In this document: piece after piece, positions 9,284 to 20,400 of the stretch
How positions within the stretch are numbered: position 1 is the first letter of the stretch
Layout of the letters: the number at the start of each line of letters is the position of its first letter
Source of the DNA: an uncultured Aureimonas sp.
GTDB taxonomy: Bacteria; Pseudomonadota; Alphaproteobacteria; Rhizobiales; Rhizobiaceae
DNA length: 64,000 nucleotides
Direction: 5' to 3'
Assembly: GCF_913775355.1 (NCBI RefSeq)
Contig: NZ_CAJYIU010000287.1
Coordinates: 19,247 to 83,246, forward strand
Notes under the pieces: model-generated
The model's database searches: none
The model's input: only the letters and a program-made list of their open reading frames with translations
What the model was told of the DNA's origin: nothing
Made by a program: the position numbers and the translations under genes

Positions 9284-10525
9284 TCAGCGCACGAGGATCG
9301 CGCGGAAGTCGTTGACGTTGGTGTAAGTCGGACCCGTCACGACCAGCCGATCCAGCGCCGCGAACGGCGTGTAGGCGTCGTGATTGCGAAGGTGCCGCGC
9401 GAGATCGATCCCGCGCCGTGCGGCGTCCGGCACCAGCGAGGCGTCGAACCAGGCGCCAGCATTGTCCTCCGACCCGTCGATCCCGTCGGTGTCGCAGGCG
9501 ATCGCGGACATGCCGGGATGCCCGTCTAGAGCATGGGCCAGCGACAGAAGATACTCGCTGTTGCGCCCGCCGCGCCCACCCCTTTCGTTGGTGCCCACCG
9601 TGACCGTGGTCTCGCCGCCCGACAGGAAGAGGGTCGGCCGGTCGACGTGCGCGGCGCGAACGCGGGCCGCATGCTCGGCCCCGACCGCGCTCGCCTCGCC
9701 CTCGATCGCATCGCCCCAGATGACGGGGTCGATCCCGAGGCCGCGTGCCGCCTCGGCCGCCGCTTCCAGCGCCATCAGCGGCGTCGCCAGCATGTGGAAA
9801 TCGCCGCGATCCTCGCGCAGCGCCGTGTCGGCATTGGCGAGGATCGCATCGCGGATGCGGTCGTCGACCGCGATCTTGTATCGGTCGAGGATCGCGAAGG
9901 CCTTGTCAGGACCGCTCGTCGTCGCGACGGTCGGTCCCGAACCGATCGTGCCGGGATCGTCGCCCGGCACGTCCGAGATCGTGTAGGTGACGAGGCGGGC
10001 CGGGGCGACGGCCCGGGCGAGACGCCCGCCCTTGATCCGCGACAGAGCCTTGCGGACCGTGTTCATCGCGTCGATCGGAGCGCCGCTCAGAAGCAGCGCG
10101 CGGTTGATCGCCTGCTTGTCGGCAAGCGTCACGCCGGGCGCCGGCAGGGCGAGGAGCGACGACGCGCCGCCCGAGATCAGGACCACCACGAGATCGTCGG
10201 CGCCGGCCCCTTCGGCAAGGTCGAGGATGCGCCGCGCGGCCGCCTCGCCGGCTGCGTCCGGCACGGGATGGGAGGCCTCCACGACCTCGATTCGACGGGT
10301 CGGAACCGCATGGTGGTAGCGGGTGACGACCAGCCCCTCGCAAGGGCCGTCCCAGGCCTCCTCGAAGGCGGCAGCCATCGACGCCGCGGCCTTGCCGGCG
10401 CCCAGCACCAGGGTGCGCCCACGCGTGCGCTCCGGCAGGCGCCCCTCGAAGCGTCCGGCCGGCATCGCGTGGCGCAGCGCCGCATCGAAGACCTCGCGCA
10501 GGATCGCGCCGTCACCCTCGTTCAT
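9284..10525 (-). CDS. Glycerate 2-kinase (DUF4147/MOFRL family)
   Basis: LVLGAGKAAASMAAAFE, VVLISGGASSLLALPAPGVTL, C-terminal GRNSEYLLSLAHAL...ACDTDGIDGSEDNAGAW. Confidence 0.92.
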   Translation of the reverse strand: MNEGDGAILREVFDAALRHAMPAGRFEGRLPERTRGRTLVLGAGKAAASMAAAFEEAWDGPCEGLVVTRYHHAVPTRRIEVVEASHPVPDAAGEAAARRILDLAEGAGADDLVVVLISGGASSLLALPAPGVTLADKQAINRALLLSGAPIDAMNTVRKALSRIKGGRLARAVAPARLVTYTISDVPGDDPGTIGSGPTVATTSGPDKAFAILDRYKIAVDDRIRDAILANADTALREDRGDFHMLATPLMALEAAAEAARGLGIDPVIWGDAIEGEASAVGAEHAARVRAAHVDRPTLFLSGGETTVTVGTNERGGRGGRNSEYLLSLAHALDGHPGMSAIACDTDGIDGSEDNAGAWFDASLVPDAARRGIDLARHLRNHDAYTPFAALDRLVVTGPTYTNVNDFRAILVR

Positions 10526-11124
10526 GAATCCCCTCCCCCTTTTCGCCCGCCGGCACGCATCCCGTCGACGAAGACGTCCATCAGGCGGATCACGTTGTCC
10601 TCCCAGTCCGCGTGCTTGGCCATCAGGCAGAGGCCGATCAGGGTCTGGAGGAGATCCTCCGCGCCGACGTCGCCCCGGATCTCGCCCGCCTCGACGCAGC
10701 GCTCGAGCAGCATGCCGACGGCGCGCGTCAGGTGCCGGAAGGAAAAGGCGTAGATCTCCGAGCCGCTGTCGATGGCGAGCGCCAGCGTCGTCAGCATGCC
10801 GCGCTTGGTGGCGACGAGGCGAACCTCCTCGCGCAGCCACAGGCGGAGCGCGGTGAGCGGCGGCTCGCTTTCAGCCAGCGTCTCGGCGAGTTGCGCCAGC
10901 TGTTCGACTTCGCGGCGGTAGACCGCCTCGAACAGGGCTTCGCGTGTCGGGAAATGGCGATAGAGCGTCCCGATGCCGACGCCCGCGCGGCGCGCGACGG
11001 CCTCGAGGCTGGCGCTCCCGTCGGCGACGCGAAAGACTTCCGCCGCAGCCGTCAGCAGGCGATCGCGGTTTTTCGCCGCGTCCGCCCGGACCTTGCGCGT
11101 TGGCTTCGGAGCATCAGTTTCCAT
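10522..11124 (-). CDS. TetR/AcrR family transcriptional regulator
   Basis: RDRLLTAAAEVFRVADGSASLEAVARRAGVGIGTLYRHFPTREALFEAVYRREV; 4 bp ATGA overlap with the glycerate kinase gene. Confidence 0.92.
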   Translation of the reverse strand: METDAPKPTRKVRADAAKNRDRLLTAAAEVFRVADGSASLEAVARRAGVGIGTLYRHFPTREALFEAVYRREVEQLAQLAETLAESEPPLTALRLWLREEVRLVATKRGMLTTLALAIDSGSEIYAFSFRHLTRAVGMLLERCVEAGEIRGDVGAEDLLQTLIGLCLMAKHADWEDNVIRLMDVFVDGMRAGGRKGGGDS

Positions 11125-11269
11125 TTCCGGAATTGGAATGCCTCCAGTCTTGTAAACGGAGGGCGCCTCCGTATAATCGGTCTGCGGCGCATCGGCCTTC
11201 GAAGAAAGGCCGGCCCGCCTCCGCCTGATCGGCGCCGAGCCCTCGCGGCTCCTGGTTCCGATGCGTCCG

Positions 11270-11285
11270 GTTCGACATATCACCG
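11270..11285. promoter_or_regulatory. Partial copy of the GTTCGACATATC motif
   Basis: GTTCGACATATCACCG, about 13 bp upstream of ATG 11299, in the tetR/pao divergent region. Confidence 0.35.
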
Positions 11286-11298
11286 AAAGGGTGACGGC

Positions 11299-11796
11299 AT
11301 GAACCACTCGATTCAACTGACCATCAACGGGGAACGGCGCGAGGTGATCCTCGATGATCCTCGGGTCACCCTCCTCGATCTCCTGCGCGAGCGCGAGGGC
11401 CTCACCGGCACCAAGAAGGGCTGCGATCGCGGCCAGTGCGGCGCCTGCACCATCCTCGTCGACGGGCGGCGCGTCGTGTCCTGCCTGTCGCTCGCCCTCT
11501 CCCACGACGGCGCCGAAATCGTCACCATCGAGGGCCTGGCAAAGGACGGCGAGCTGCATCCCGTCCAGGCGGCCTTCATCGCCCATGACGGTTTCCAGTG
11601 CGGCTACTGCACGCCCGGCCAGATCATGAGCGCAGTGGGCCTCATCGGGGAAGCGCAGACCAACGGCGACCCCGAGCGCATCCGCGAGGGGATGAGCGGA
11701 AACCTCTGCCGTTGCGGCGCCTATGCCGGCATCACCGAGGCGGTGATCGAGGCCGAAGCGACGATCGCGGGCACGCGCCAGGAGAAGGCGGCATGA
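11299..11796 (+). CDS. Aldehyde/xanthine oxidoreductase [2Fe-2S] subunit (PaoA-like)
   Basis: Cysteine motifs CDRGQCGACTILVDGRRVVSC and CGYCTPGQIMS...GNLCRCGAY. Confidence 0.95.
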   Translation: MNHSIQLTINGERREVILDDPRVTLLDLLREREGLTGTKKGCDRGQCGACTILVDGRRVVSCLSLALSHDGAEIVTIEGLAKDGELHPVQAAFIAHDGFQCGYCTPGQIMSAVGLIGEAQTNGDPERIREGMSGNLCRCGAYAGITEAVIEAEATIAGTRQEKAA

Positions 11797-12851
11797 ACCG
11801 CTTCGACTACATTCGCCCCGAGACCGTCGCCGAGGCGGTGGCGGCCGCGGCCGGGCCCGGCTCGGCGTTCCTTGCCGGCGGCACCAACCTCCTCGACCTG
11901 ATGAAGGGCGGCGTCACGACCCCTGAGCGGATCGTCGACCTCACCCGCCTGCCGGGCCTGTCGGCGGTCGAGACGCTGGCCGACGGCAGCGTGCGGATCG
12001 GCGCCCTCGTGCGCAACGCCGATCTCGCGCACGACCGCGCCTTCGCCACGCGCTTCCCGGCCGTCGCCGAGGCGCTGCTGTCGGGCGCCTCGGGCCAGCT
12101 GCGCAACGCGGCGACCGCCGGCGGCAACATCCTGCAACGCACGCGCTGCCCCTATTTCGCCGACACCGCCAGCGCCTGCAACAAGCGCGAGCCGGGCTCC
12201 GGCTGCGATGCGCGCGGCGGCGAGAACCGCTCGCACGCCATCCTCGGATGGAGCGACAGCTGCATCGCCACCCACCCGTCGGACTTCTGCGTACCGCTGG
12301 CAGCGCTCGGCGCCGTGGTCGAGCTCGAAGGGCCGGAGGGCCGCCGCGAGGTGCCGCTCGTCGACTTCCACCGCCTGCCCGGCGACACGCCCGAGATCGA
12401 GACGGAGCGGCGCGCGGACGAGATCGTCACCGCGCTGCGCCTGCCGGCGGACGCCGCCGGCTTTGCCGCGCACGCCCGCTATCTCAAGCTGCGCGAGCGC
12501 ACCTCCTACGCCTTCGCCGTGGTCTCCACCGCCGCCATGCTGCGGATCGAGAACGGGCGGATCGCGGAAGCGCGGATCGCGCTCGGCGGCGTTGCCCTGA
12601 AGCCGTGGCGCGCGATGGAGGCCGAAACGCTTCTCCGCGATGCCGAGCCCGGCACGGCGATCTTCGAGCGAGCGGCCGAAGCGGCGCTCGCGGGCGCCCG
12701 CCCCTCCGGCGACAACGCGCACAAGATCGAGCTCGCCCGCCGCCTCGTCGCGCGGGCGCTGCATCTAGCGGCGGCCGGCACGCCCGAGCGCGTGCCCGCC
12801 CTGCCCGGCTCCCCCTTCGCCCCGGTTCCGGAAGGAATGCTCCATGTCTGA
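11793..12851 (+). CDS. FAD-binding subunit of molybdenum aldehyde oxidoreductase (PaoB-like, extra Cys-rich insert)
   Basis: FLAGGTNLLDLMK FAD loop; TAGGNILQRTRCPYFADTASACNKREPGSGC...DSCIATHPSDFCVPL resembles the PaoB [4Fe-4S] insert. Confidence 0.93.
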   Translation: MNRFDYIRPETVAEAVAAAAGPGSAFLAGGTNLLDLMKGGVTTPERIVDLTRLPGLSAVETLADGSVRIGALVRNADLAHDRAFATRFPAVAEALLSGASGQLRNAATAGGNILQRTRCPYFADTASACNKREPGSGCDARGGENRSHAILGWSDSCIATHPSDFCVPLAALGAVVELEGPEGRREVPLVDFHRLPGDTPEIETERRADEIVTALRLPADAAGFAAHARYLKLRERTSYAFAVVSTAAMLRIENGRIAEARIALGGVALKPWRAMEAETLLRDAEPGTAIFERAAEAALAGARPSGDNAHKIELARRLVARALHLAAAGTPERVPALPGSPFAPVPEGMLHV

Positions 12852-15099
12852 GATCGGCCTCACCAACGATCCGGCGCGCATGCGCCACGGCTCCAACATC
12901 GGCCAGCCGATGACGCGCCGCGAGGGCGTCCTGAAGGTGACGGGCGCCGCGACGTTTGCCGCCGACAACCATCCGCCCGGCATGCTCTACGCCGTGCCGG
13001 CCACCGCCACGGTGGCGCGCGGGCGGCTCGTCTTCCTGGACGTGGCGGCGGCGCGCGCCCATCCCGGCGTCGTCGACGTGATGACCACCGCCAACCGGCC
13101 GACGCTGGCGATGGACCCGGACGCCAAGACCAACCCGTTCATGTTCCGGCTCGACCTCCTGCAGAACGATCACGTGCGCTATGCCGGCCAGCCGGTCGCG
13201 GTGGTGATCGCCGAGACGCTGGAAGCCGCGACGGAAGGCGCGCGGCTCCTGAAGCCCCGCTTCGAGGCCGAGCCGGCGCGCGTGACACTCGACGACGCCG
13301 AGAGCTTCGTGCCGGAGGTCGTCGGCGCCGGAAACCCGGCCGAGGCGGCGATCGGCGACGTCGAGGCAGGGATCGGCGAGGCCGCGCTCGTGGTGGACAC
13401 GACCTACGAGACGCCCGCCCAGTACCACAATGCGATGGAGCCGCACGGGGTCGTGGCGCGCTGGGAGGGCGACAAGCTCATCCTCGACATGCCGACGCAG
13501 GCGCTCGCCATGGCGCAGCAGCGCCTTGCCGGCCTCTTTGGCATCGCGCCGACCGACATCTACATCCGCAGCCCGTATCTCGGCGGCGGTTTCGGCTCCA
13601 AGGGCTTTCCGGCCGGACCCCAGGTGCTCGGCATCATGGCGGCGCGCCTGACCGGGCGCCCGGTCAAGCTGGTGCTCCGCCGCGATCAGATGTACGGCCC
13701 CGTCGGCCATCGCGGGCCGACCCGCCAGCACATCCGCGTCGGTCTCCGGTCCGACGGCGCGCTGACGGCGATCGAGAACCGCACCCGCACGGCCTCCTCG
13801 ACCTTCGACGACTTCTTCGAGCCGGCGGCCGACATCGCCCACACGCTCTACGCCGCGCCCGCGATCCGCACCGCGCACGAGGGCGTGCGCCTCGACACGG
13901 GAACGCCGCTCTTCATGCGCGCGCCGGGCGAAGCGTCCGGCTCGATTGCGCTCGAATGCGCCATCGACGAGGCGGCCGAGGCGGCTGGTATGGATCCGCT
14001 GGCATTCCGGCTGAAGAACTACGCCGAGCATGAGCCCATCTCCGGCAAGCCGTTCTCCTCGAAGGCGCTGCGCACCTGCTACGAGGAGGGCGCACGCCGC
14101 TTCGGCTGGGCGGGGCGGCCGTCGGAGCCCCGTTCGATGCGCGACAAGGCGGGACGTCTTCTCGGCTGGGGCATGGGCACGGCGACCTTCCCGGCGCTGA
14201 TGTTCCAGGCCAAAGCCCGCGCCACCCTGCGCGCCGACGGCTCGGGGCTTCTGGAAACGGGTGCCCACGACATGGGCCAGGGCGCCTGGACGGCGCTCGC
14301 CCAGATCGCGGCCGACGCCGTCGGCCTGCCGATCGAGCGCGTCGAGTTCCGCGCCGGCACGTCGGACCTTCCGGACGCCGGCATTGCGGGCGGCTCGGGC
14401 CATACGGCGACCGCCGGCATGGCGCTCCATTCGGCCGGTCAGGCGGTGATCGCCAAGCTTGCCGAGATCGCCACCGCCGACGAGGCCTCTCCGCTGTTCG
14501 GGGCGGGCAACATCGGCACGCTCGCGCGCGACGGCCGCCTCGTGCGCCGGGACGACGAGAGCCGCGGCGAGGCGTTCGGCGCGATTCTCCGCCGTGCCGG
14601 TCTGGAGACGATCGAGGCTGACGGTCAGGCGGCCGCCGACCCCGCGGCCCAGGAGACCTACGCCATGCACGCCCACGGCGCGGTGTTCGCCGAGGTCAGC
14701 GTCGATCCCGACCTTGGCCAGATCCGGGTGACGCGCCTCGTCGGCGCGTTCGCCGCCGGCCGCGTGATCAACCCGCGCATGGTGCAGAGCCAGCTCTATG
14801 GCGGCATGATCTGGGGCCTGTCCTTCGCCCTGCACGAACATGCCGTAATGGATCGCCGGACGGGCCGCGTCATGAACGCGGACCTTGCCGAGTACCGCAT
14901 TCCGGTGAATGCCGACGTGCCGCCGATGGAGGCGATCCTCGTCCACGAGGACGACCCGCACGTCAACGCGCTCGGCATCAAGGGCGTCGGCGAGATCGGG
15001 ATCACCGGCACCGGTGGCGCCATCGCCAATGCGGTGCGCCATGCCACCGGTCGCCGCATCCGTCGCTTCCCGATCGGCCTCGCCGATCTCGTCGGCTAG
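12844..15099 (+). CDS. Molybdopterin-binding subunit of aldehyde oxidoreductase (PaoC/xanthine dehydrogenase family)
   Basis: 751 aa; YLGGGFGSKGFPAGPQ, MRAPGEASGSIALECAIDE, GVGEIGITGTGGAIANAV. Confidence 0.95.
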   Translation: MSEIGLTNDPARMRHGSNIGQPMTRREGVLKVTGAATFAADNHPPGMLYAVPATATVARGRLVFLDVAAARAHPGVVDVMTTANRPTLAMDPDAKTNPFMFRLDLLQNDHVRYAGQPVAVVIAETLEAATEGARLLKPRFEAEPARVTLDDAESFVPEVVGAGNPAEAAIGDVEAGIGEAALVVDTTYETPAQYHNAMEPHGVVARWEGDKLILDMPTQALAMAQQRLAGLFGIAPTDIYIRSPYLGGGFGSKGFPAGPQVLGIMAARLTGRPVKLVLRRDQMYGPVGHRGPTRQHIRVGLRSDGALTAIENRTRTASSTFDDFFEPAADIAHTLYAAPAIRTAHEGVRLDTGTPLFMRAPGEASGSIALECAIDEAAEAAGMDPLAFRLKNYAEHEPISGKPFSSKALRTCYEEGARRFGWAGRPSEPRSMRDKAGRLLGWGMGTATFPALMFQAKARATLRADGSGLLETGAHDMGQGAWTALAQIAADAVGLPIERVEFRAGTSDLPDAGIAGGSGHTATAGMALHSAGQAVIAKLAEIATADEASPLFGAGNIGTLARDGRLVRRDDESRGEAFGAILRRAGLETIEADGQAAADPAAQETYAMHAHGAVFAEVSVDPDLGQIRVTRLVGAFAAGRVINPRMVQSQLYGGMIWGLSFALHEHAVMDRRTGRVMNADLAEYRIPVNADVPPMEAILVHEDDPHVNALGIKGVGEIGITGTGGAIANAVRHATGRRIRRFPIGLADLVG

Positions 15100-15176
15100 C
15101 CGTCTAGCGGCCGAGGAACGGCCGCCCCCGCCTTGCCGTTGGCATTTTGGATGCAACGGGATGGCGGGGGCGACCC

Positions 15177-15662
15177 ATGACGGACTGGGAGATCGTCTGG
15201 CGGCTCGGACTGGCGTCGCTGTCGGGGCTGGCGCTCGGTCTTGATCGCGAGCTGCGCGGCATCTCGGCCGGCGTGCGCACCCATGCCCTTGTCGCCCTCA
15301 GCTCCGCCCTCATCACCGTCTCGGCGCTCGAGCTCCAGGCCAGCCTTTCGGCACAGGGCGAAAGCGGGCTCGACCCTCTGCGTGTGATCCAGGGACTGGC
15401 GCCGGCCGTCGGCTTCGTCGCGGCCGGCGCGATCTTCGTCTCGCGCGGCAGCGTGCATAACCTCACCTCGGCCGCCAACATCTGGCTGGCCGCCGCGCTC
15501 GGCATCGCGTCGGGCGCCGGTCAGTTCCGGCTCGTCGCCATCGGGCTGGCGTTCGGGACCGTGATCCTGACCGTCGTGCGCATGTCCGAACGCTTTCTTC
15601 CCCGCAGCGACAGGCGCAACGCGCGCGCCGAGGACGGGGCGCGGCGTCCGGACTGCGGCTGA
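15177..15662 (+). CDS. MgtC/SapB family membrane protein
   Basis: RLGLASLSGLALGLDRELRGISAGVRTHALVALSSALITVSA and GLAPAVGFVAAGAIF. Confidence 0.88.
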   Translation: MTDWEIVWRLGLASLSGLALGLDRELRGISAGVRTHALVALSSALITVSALELQASLSAQGESGLDPLRVIQGLAPAVGFVAAGAIFVSRGSVHNLTSAANIWLAAALGIASGAGQFRLVAIGLAFGTVILTVVRMSERFLPRSDRRNARAEDGARRPDCG

Positions 15663-15665
15663 CCG

Positions 15666-16736
15666 TCAGGCCTTCGGCACGTCCCAGACCTCGCCCGGCA
15701 GCATCGGGCGGAAACGCTCGCGCGCGATGTCGCGTTTGCGCAGCGTCTCGGCGAGGAGCCGTCCGGGCTCGTCGATAGGCTCGTCGGTGAGCTGAAAGGT
15801 CGACCAGTGATGGCCGGCAGCATACTGCGCCTTCGCCAGTACCATGCCCGCCACGGCGTCCTCCGGCCCCTGGTGCTGGCCGGCCATGAACCACCGGGGC
15901 TCGTAGGCGCCGATCGGCAGAATCGCGAGCCGGAAATCGCCATGCTTGGCGGCGGCCGCACGGTAATTGATGCCCTCGTGGAAGCCGGTGTCGCCGATAT
16001 GGTAGATCCGGCCGGCCGCCGTCTCGACGACGAACGCCGCCCACAGCGCCATGCGCCGGTCGCGGAGGCCTCGCGCCGACCAGTGGTGCGCGGGCTCGAC
16101 ATGGACGACCGCACCCGGCGTCTCGATCCGGTCGCCCCAGTCGCCGACCTGAAGCCGCATGCCCGGCACCGCGTCGAGCACGATGCGGTCGTTGCCGAGC
16201 GGCGTGACCACCAGCGGATCGTGCTCGGCCTTCAGCCGCGCCAGCGTCTCGACGTCGAGATGGTCGTAGTGGTTGTGGCTGAGAAGGACGAGGTCGATCT
16301 TCGGCAGGCGCTCGAAGGCGATCCCCGGCTCGACGACCCGCCGGGGCCCGAGGAAGGAGACCGGCGAGACGCGCTCCGACCAGACCGGGTCCGTCAGGAT
16401 GTTGAGGCCGGCGACCTGCACGAGAAGCGTCGCATGCCCGACCATGGTCAGCCTGAGGTCCTCGACCCGCGCGTCGGGCACGGCCGCCGGGAACGGGCTT
16501 TCGACGCGCTCCGGCCAGACGGCGCGCTCGCCGCCCCCGCCGAAGCGCCAGCGCAGGACGTCGGTGAAGGGGCGCGGCTCGATGCCGCCCGGATTGAAGA
16601 AGCGCGTTCCGTCGAAATGGTCGCTCGGTGGGCCGTCGTAATAGCGGTTGCCGGCCATCGCGGTCCTCGTGCCTGCGACCGTGGCGGTCGCCGCGGCGCC
16701 CAGCCCCAGGAGCTGAAAGATCTGTCGTCGGTTCAT
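15666..16736 (-). CDS. MBL-fold metal-dependent hydrolase (UlaG/NAPE-PLD-like) with Tat-like signal
   Basis: MNRRQIFQLLGLGAAATATVAG signal; metal motif LLSHNHYDHLD, IYHIGDTGFHEG. Confidence 0.9.
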   Translation of the reverse strand: MNRRQIFQLLGLGAAATATVAGTRTAMAGNRYYDGPPSDHFDGTRFFNPGGIEPRPFTDVLRWRFGGGGERAVWPERVESPFPAAVPDARVEDLRLTMVGHATLLVQVAGLNILTDPVWSERVSPVSFLGPRRVVEPGIAFERLPKIDLVLLSHNHYDHLDVETLARLKAEHDPLVVTPLGNDRIVLDAVPGMRLQVGDWGDRIETPGAVVHVEPAHHWSARGLRDRRMALWAAFVVETAAGRIYHIGDTGFHEGINYRAAAAKHGDFRLAILPIGAYEPRWFMAGQHQGPEDAVAGMVLAKAQYAAGHHWSTFQLTDEPIDEPGRLLAETLRKRDIARERFRPMLPGEVWDVPKA

Positions 16737-17041
16737 CGGGCTCAAGATGAGGCGCGCCCCGCCGTCCAGCAAGGCCGCCGGGGCAGGCGATGGGGGCGAT
16801 CACGCGAACGCGTCGAGGCCATCGATCGCCAGCGGGTGGTCATGCCATCGGTATGGCGAGGATCAAGCGGGCGGGCACGGGCCCGCATCGTCTGGTTGGG
16901 GGGAGGCGAGCCTGCGGATCAGCGACGATCATCTGTTCGGCTGGGAGGTCGACGGCGGTATCAGACGGTTCCTGATGGGCTGAAACAAACCTCAGATACC
17001 GGGCGACACCGTCGAGATGCGCCTCGCCCCTCGCCCCTCGC

Positions 17042-17422
17042 CTAGTCGCCGCTCGTGGCGGCCGCGCGGCTCACGGCCATCGCGTCCTCGATCGCGGCCT
17101 GCAGCGACGAGGGCGAGGAGGGCTTGGAGCAGATCCGCGCGGACGGGTAGCGCTGGCGAAGCTGCTGATCGTCGGCATGGCCGGAATGGAAGATGATCGG
17201 GACCGCGGCGGCATGGAGCGCGTCGGCCACCGGAAACACGTCCCCGTCCTTCAGGCGGACGTCGAGGATCGCGCAGTCCGGGGTCTTGGCCGACAGACCG
17301 TCCCCGGCCTCGCGGACGGTCGGATAGGGACCGTCCATCTCGTAGCCCATTCCGGTCAGCACATCCTCGATATCCAGCGCCACGAAGAACTCATCTTCCA
17401 CCACCATCACGACGCTAGACAC
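17042..17422 (-). CDS. Single-domain response regulator (receiver)
   Basis: VMVVEDEFFVALDIEDVL, AILDVRLKDGDVF (phosphoacceptor D), FHSGH, CSKP; possible GTG start at 17422 overlaps the kinase stop, or ATG at 17407. Confidence 0.87.
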   Translation of the reverse strand: MSSVVMVVEDEFFVALDIEDVLTGMGYEMDGPYPTVREAGDGLSAKTPDCAILDVRLKDGDVFPVADALHAAAVPIIFHSGHADDQQLRQRYPSARICSKPSSPSSLQAAIEDAMAVSRAAATSGD

Positions 17423-20400
17423 GAGCAAGAACCTCCGCGGGCAACCGCATCTCGATCTGGAAACGCCCGTCGCCCACCTCTCGGCGGATCTGCGTGTCCA
17501 GCTGACGGGAAGACGTCTCGACCAGAAGCGTTCCGAACCCAGGCTCGCCATCGTCCGCCTTGGTCCGGTCCGAACGCTCCAGCCAGGAGAAGTCCAACCC
17601 GTCGTCACGCATCGCCCACGATACGCGCAACCGTCCGTTATCTGCTCCAAGCGCGCCATATTTGTAGGAGTTGGTCGCCCATTCGTGCAGAAGAAGAGCG
17701 AGCGGCGAAAGGTAGCGTCCGTCGATCGTGGCGCTTGGGCCGTCGATCTCGATCTCGGCCTGCCCGCGATAGGCCGCCAGCGTCGTGTGGAGGAGTTCGC
17801 CGAGATCGATCGCGTACTGCTCGCCCGAGGGGGCGGCCAGCGAATGGGCGCGGCCGAGCGCCGCGATCCGCTCGCGCATTCCGCGCGAGAAGGCGCGGAC
17901 GTCGGAATGGGTGCGCGAGCCCGCCGTGATCATCCCGCCGATGATGGCGAAGAGGTTCTTCACCCTGTGGTTCATCTCGCGCAGCATGATCTCGCGCGTG
18001 TTGGTCGCCTCGCGCTCGGTGGTCACGTCGATCGAGACGCCGACGAGGCGCCGGGGCACCGAGTCAGCGACGAGGCGCCCGAATCCCTTGAGGTAGCGCG
18101 TCTCGCCGCCCTGCGTGGCGATGCGGAAGCTCGCCTCGAAGTCCGCCTCGCCCGAGGCGGCGCGCCCGAGTTCCTCCTCGATGCGCTCGCGGTCCTCAGG
18201 CTCGATCGTCGCCAGGAGGTTCTCGATGCGATGCGTCTCGGCATCGTCCGCCCCGAAGAGGTCGCGCTCGGTGGGGTCGAGGATTACCTGGCCGCTGTCG
18301 GGCAGATACTCCCAGATGCCGATGCCGCCGGCCTTCACCGCCAGATCCAGGCGCTCGCGCTCGGCGGTCAGCTCGCGCTCCAGCGAGAGCGCGTCGGTGA
18401 TGTCGGTGAAGACCAGGGTCACGCCGTCGACGCTGTCGGTCTGCGTGCGATAGGGCATGATGCGCAAGGCGAGCGTCCGGTCGGCCTTGCGCAGGGTGAC
18501 GCGCCTCTGCATCGGCGCGTGGCCCTGGAGCACGGCCTCGGCGTCGCCGAGATAGGCGTCGTCGTCGAGGCGGCTCGTCATGTCGGCAAGCGGGCGACCC
18601 CGGTCGGACGGCTGGAACGGAAAGAGCTTCAGCGCTGCCGCCGTGAACGAGCGCAGGCACAGGTTCCGATCGAGGACGACGACGGCGAGCTCGGTCGATT
18701 CGAAGAAGTTGCGAAGGTCGGAGTTGGCGACCGTGATCTGGTCGACCTTGCCCTTCAGCTCGTCGTTGACGGTGGAGAGCTCCTCGTTCGTCGACTGGAG
18801 TTCCTCGTTCATCGACATCATTTCTTCGTTGGAGCTTTTCAGTTCCTCGTTCGCCGTCTCCAGTTCCTCCACGGCCGAGCGGAGCCGGTGCCGCGTCGCG
18901 CGCAATTCGTGCTCCAGCGTCTCCAAGTGATCGTCGCCGTCGCTCATCGCCACGAGGTCCGGGTCCGACGCCGGGCGGAAGGGCGCCGTCTCGCGGAAGA
19001 CGAAGAGGAACGTGCCGTCGGGCATCGGATCGCAGACGACCTGCACCTCCTGCGCCCCGTATTCCGACTTCACCTCGACGGCGTTGACGACGAGCCGCTT
19101 GCCGTTGTCGCGGACCTGACGCAAGAGCGGGCCGACGACGCTGCGAAGGCCGGGCTTCGCGAGCGAGGTCGCGCTGGAGCCGCCCGCGCGCGAGACGGGA
19201 AAGTCGAAGAAGCGGCTGAGCGGCCCGTGCGCGGCGGCGATGTTGCCGTCCTGGTCGAGGACGAGCGTCGCCGGGGCGTAGCGATCGACGATCCGGCGCA
19301 GGAGCGCCATCTCGTCGCTTTCCGAACTCGCGAGCCGTCGCCCGCCGGCATCGGCATGGCGCACCGGACGGCGCGCACCGCTGCCCGGCAAGTCGATCGG
19401 ATATTGCGGGGCGCCCGGCGAGCGCTCGAAAAGGCGCGCCTGATGGTCGATCGTCGGAAACAAATATTCGAAGCGGCTGACGCTCTCGGAGGGCCCAAGA
19501 AACAGGTAGCCGCCCGGCCGCACGGCGTAGTGCATCAGCGGGATCACCGACTGCTGCAGACGGTCGTCGAAATAGATCAGGAGGTTCCGGCACGACAGGA
19601 GGTCGATGCGCGAGAACGGCGGATCCTTGACGAGGCTATGCGGCGAAAAGCGGATGAGGTCGCGGATCGCCGGATTGATCGCAAAGCTTTCCGCATGGGG
19701 AACGAGGTACCGCTCGCGCCAGTCGGCGGGGATGTCGGCCAGCGCGGACGCGGGGTAGATTCCGTCGCGGGCGATGCGCAGCATGCGCTCGTCGATGTCG
19801 GTGGCGAAGATCTGGACGCCGAGCGGTTGGCCGGTCTCGCGTGCGACTTCCGCGAAGATCATCGCGATCGAATAGGCCTCCTCGCCGCTCGAGCAGCCGG
19901 GCACCCAGACGCGCAGGTCCTCCTCGCCCGTGTGCTCGCGCATCAGGGGCTCGATCGCCTTCTCGCGCAGGACCTTGAAATGCTCGGCGTCGCGGAGGAA
20001 GCGTGTGACGTTGATCAGGAGGTCGCGAAACAGCGCCTCGCATTCGGCGCCGTCGGCGCGAAGGCGCGCGACGTAGCTGCGGCCCGTGTCGAGGCCGAGG
20101 ACGTGCATGCGCCGCTCCACCCGGCGCACCAGGGTCGAGCGCTTGTAGCCGGAAAAGTCGTGTCCCACCGTGGTGCGCAGGACGCGCGTCAGATCGTCCA
20201 CGAGATCGGCGCTGAAGCCGGCCTCGGTTTCCGTCGCCTCGCTCTCGCGCCGGCGGAAGAACGAGGACAGGCACGCGAGGATCTCGCCCGGCGCCTTGAT
20301 GAAGTCGACGAGGCCCGTGCCCACCGCCGAGACCGGCATGCCGTCGTATTTCGCGGTCGAGGGATCCTGCACAACGCAGAGACCGCCGTGCTCCTTGACG

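Noticed and set aside
12484-15156. 890 aa minus-strand ORF opposite the molybdenum subunit
   Set aside because: Antisense shadow ORF; the plus strand carries clear xanthine dehydrogenase family motifs.
16747-17041. 78 aa ORF and C-terminal-looking peptide LRISDDHLFGWEVDGGIRRFLMG in the gap before the receiver gene, plus a short CTCGCCC repeat near 17023-17041
   Set aside because: Too short and compositionally mixed to support a gene or pseudogene; repeat has only two to three units.
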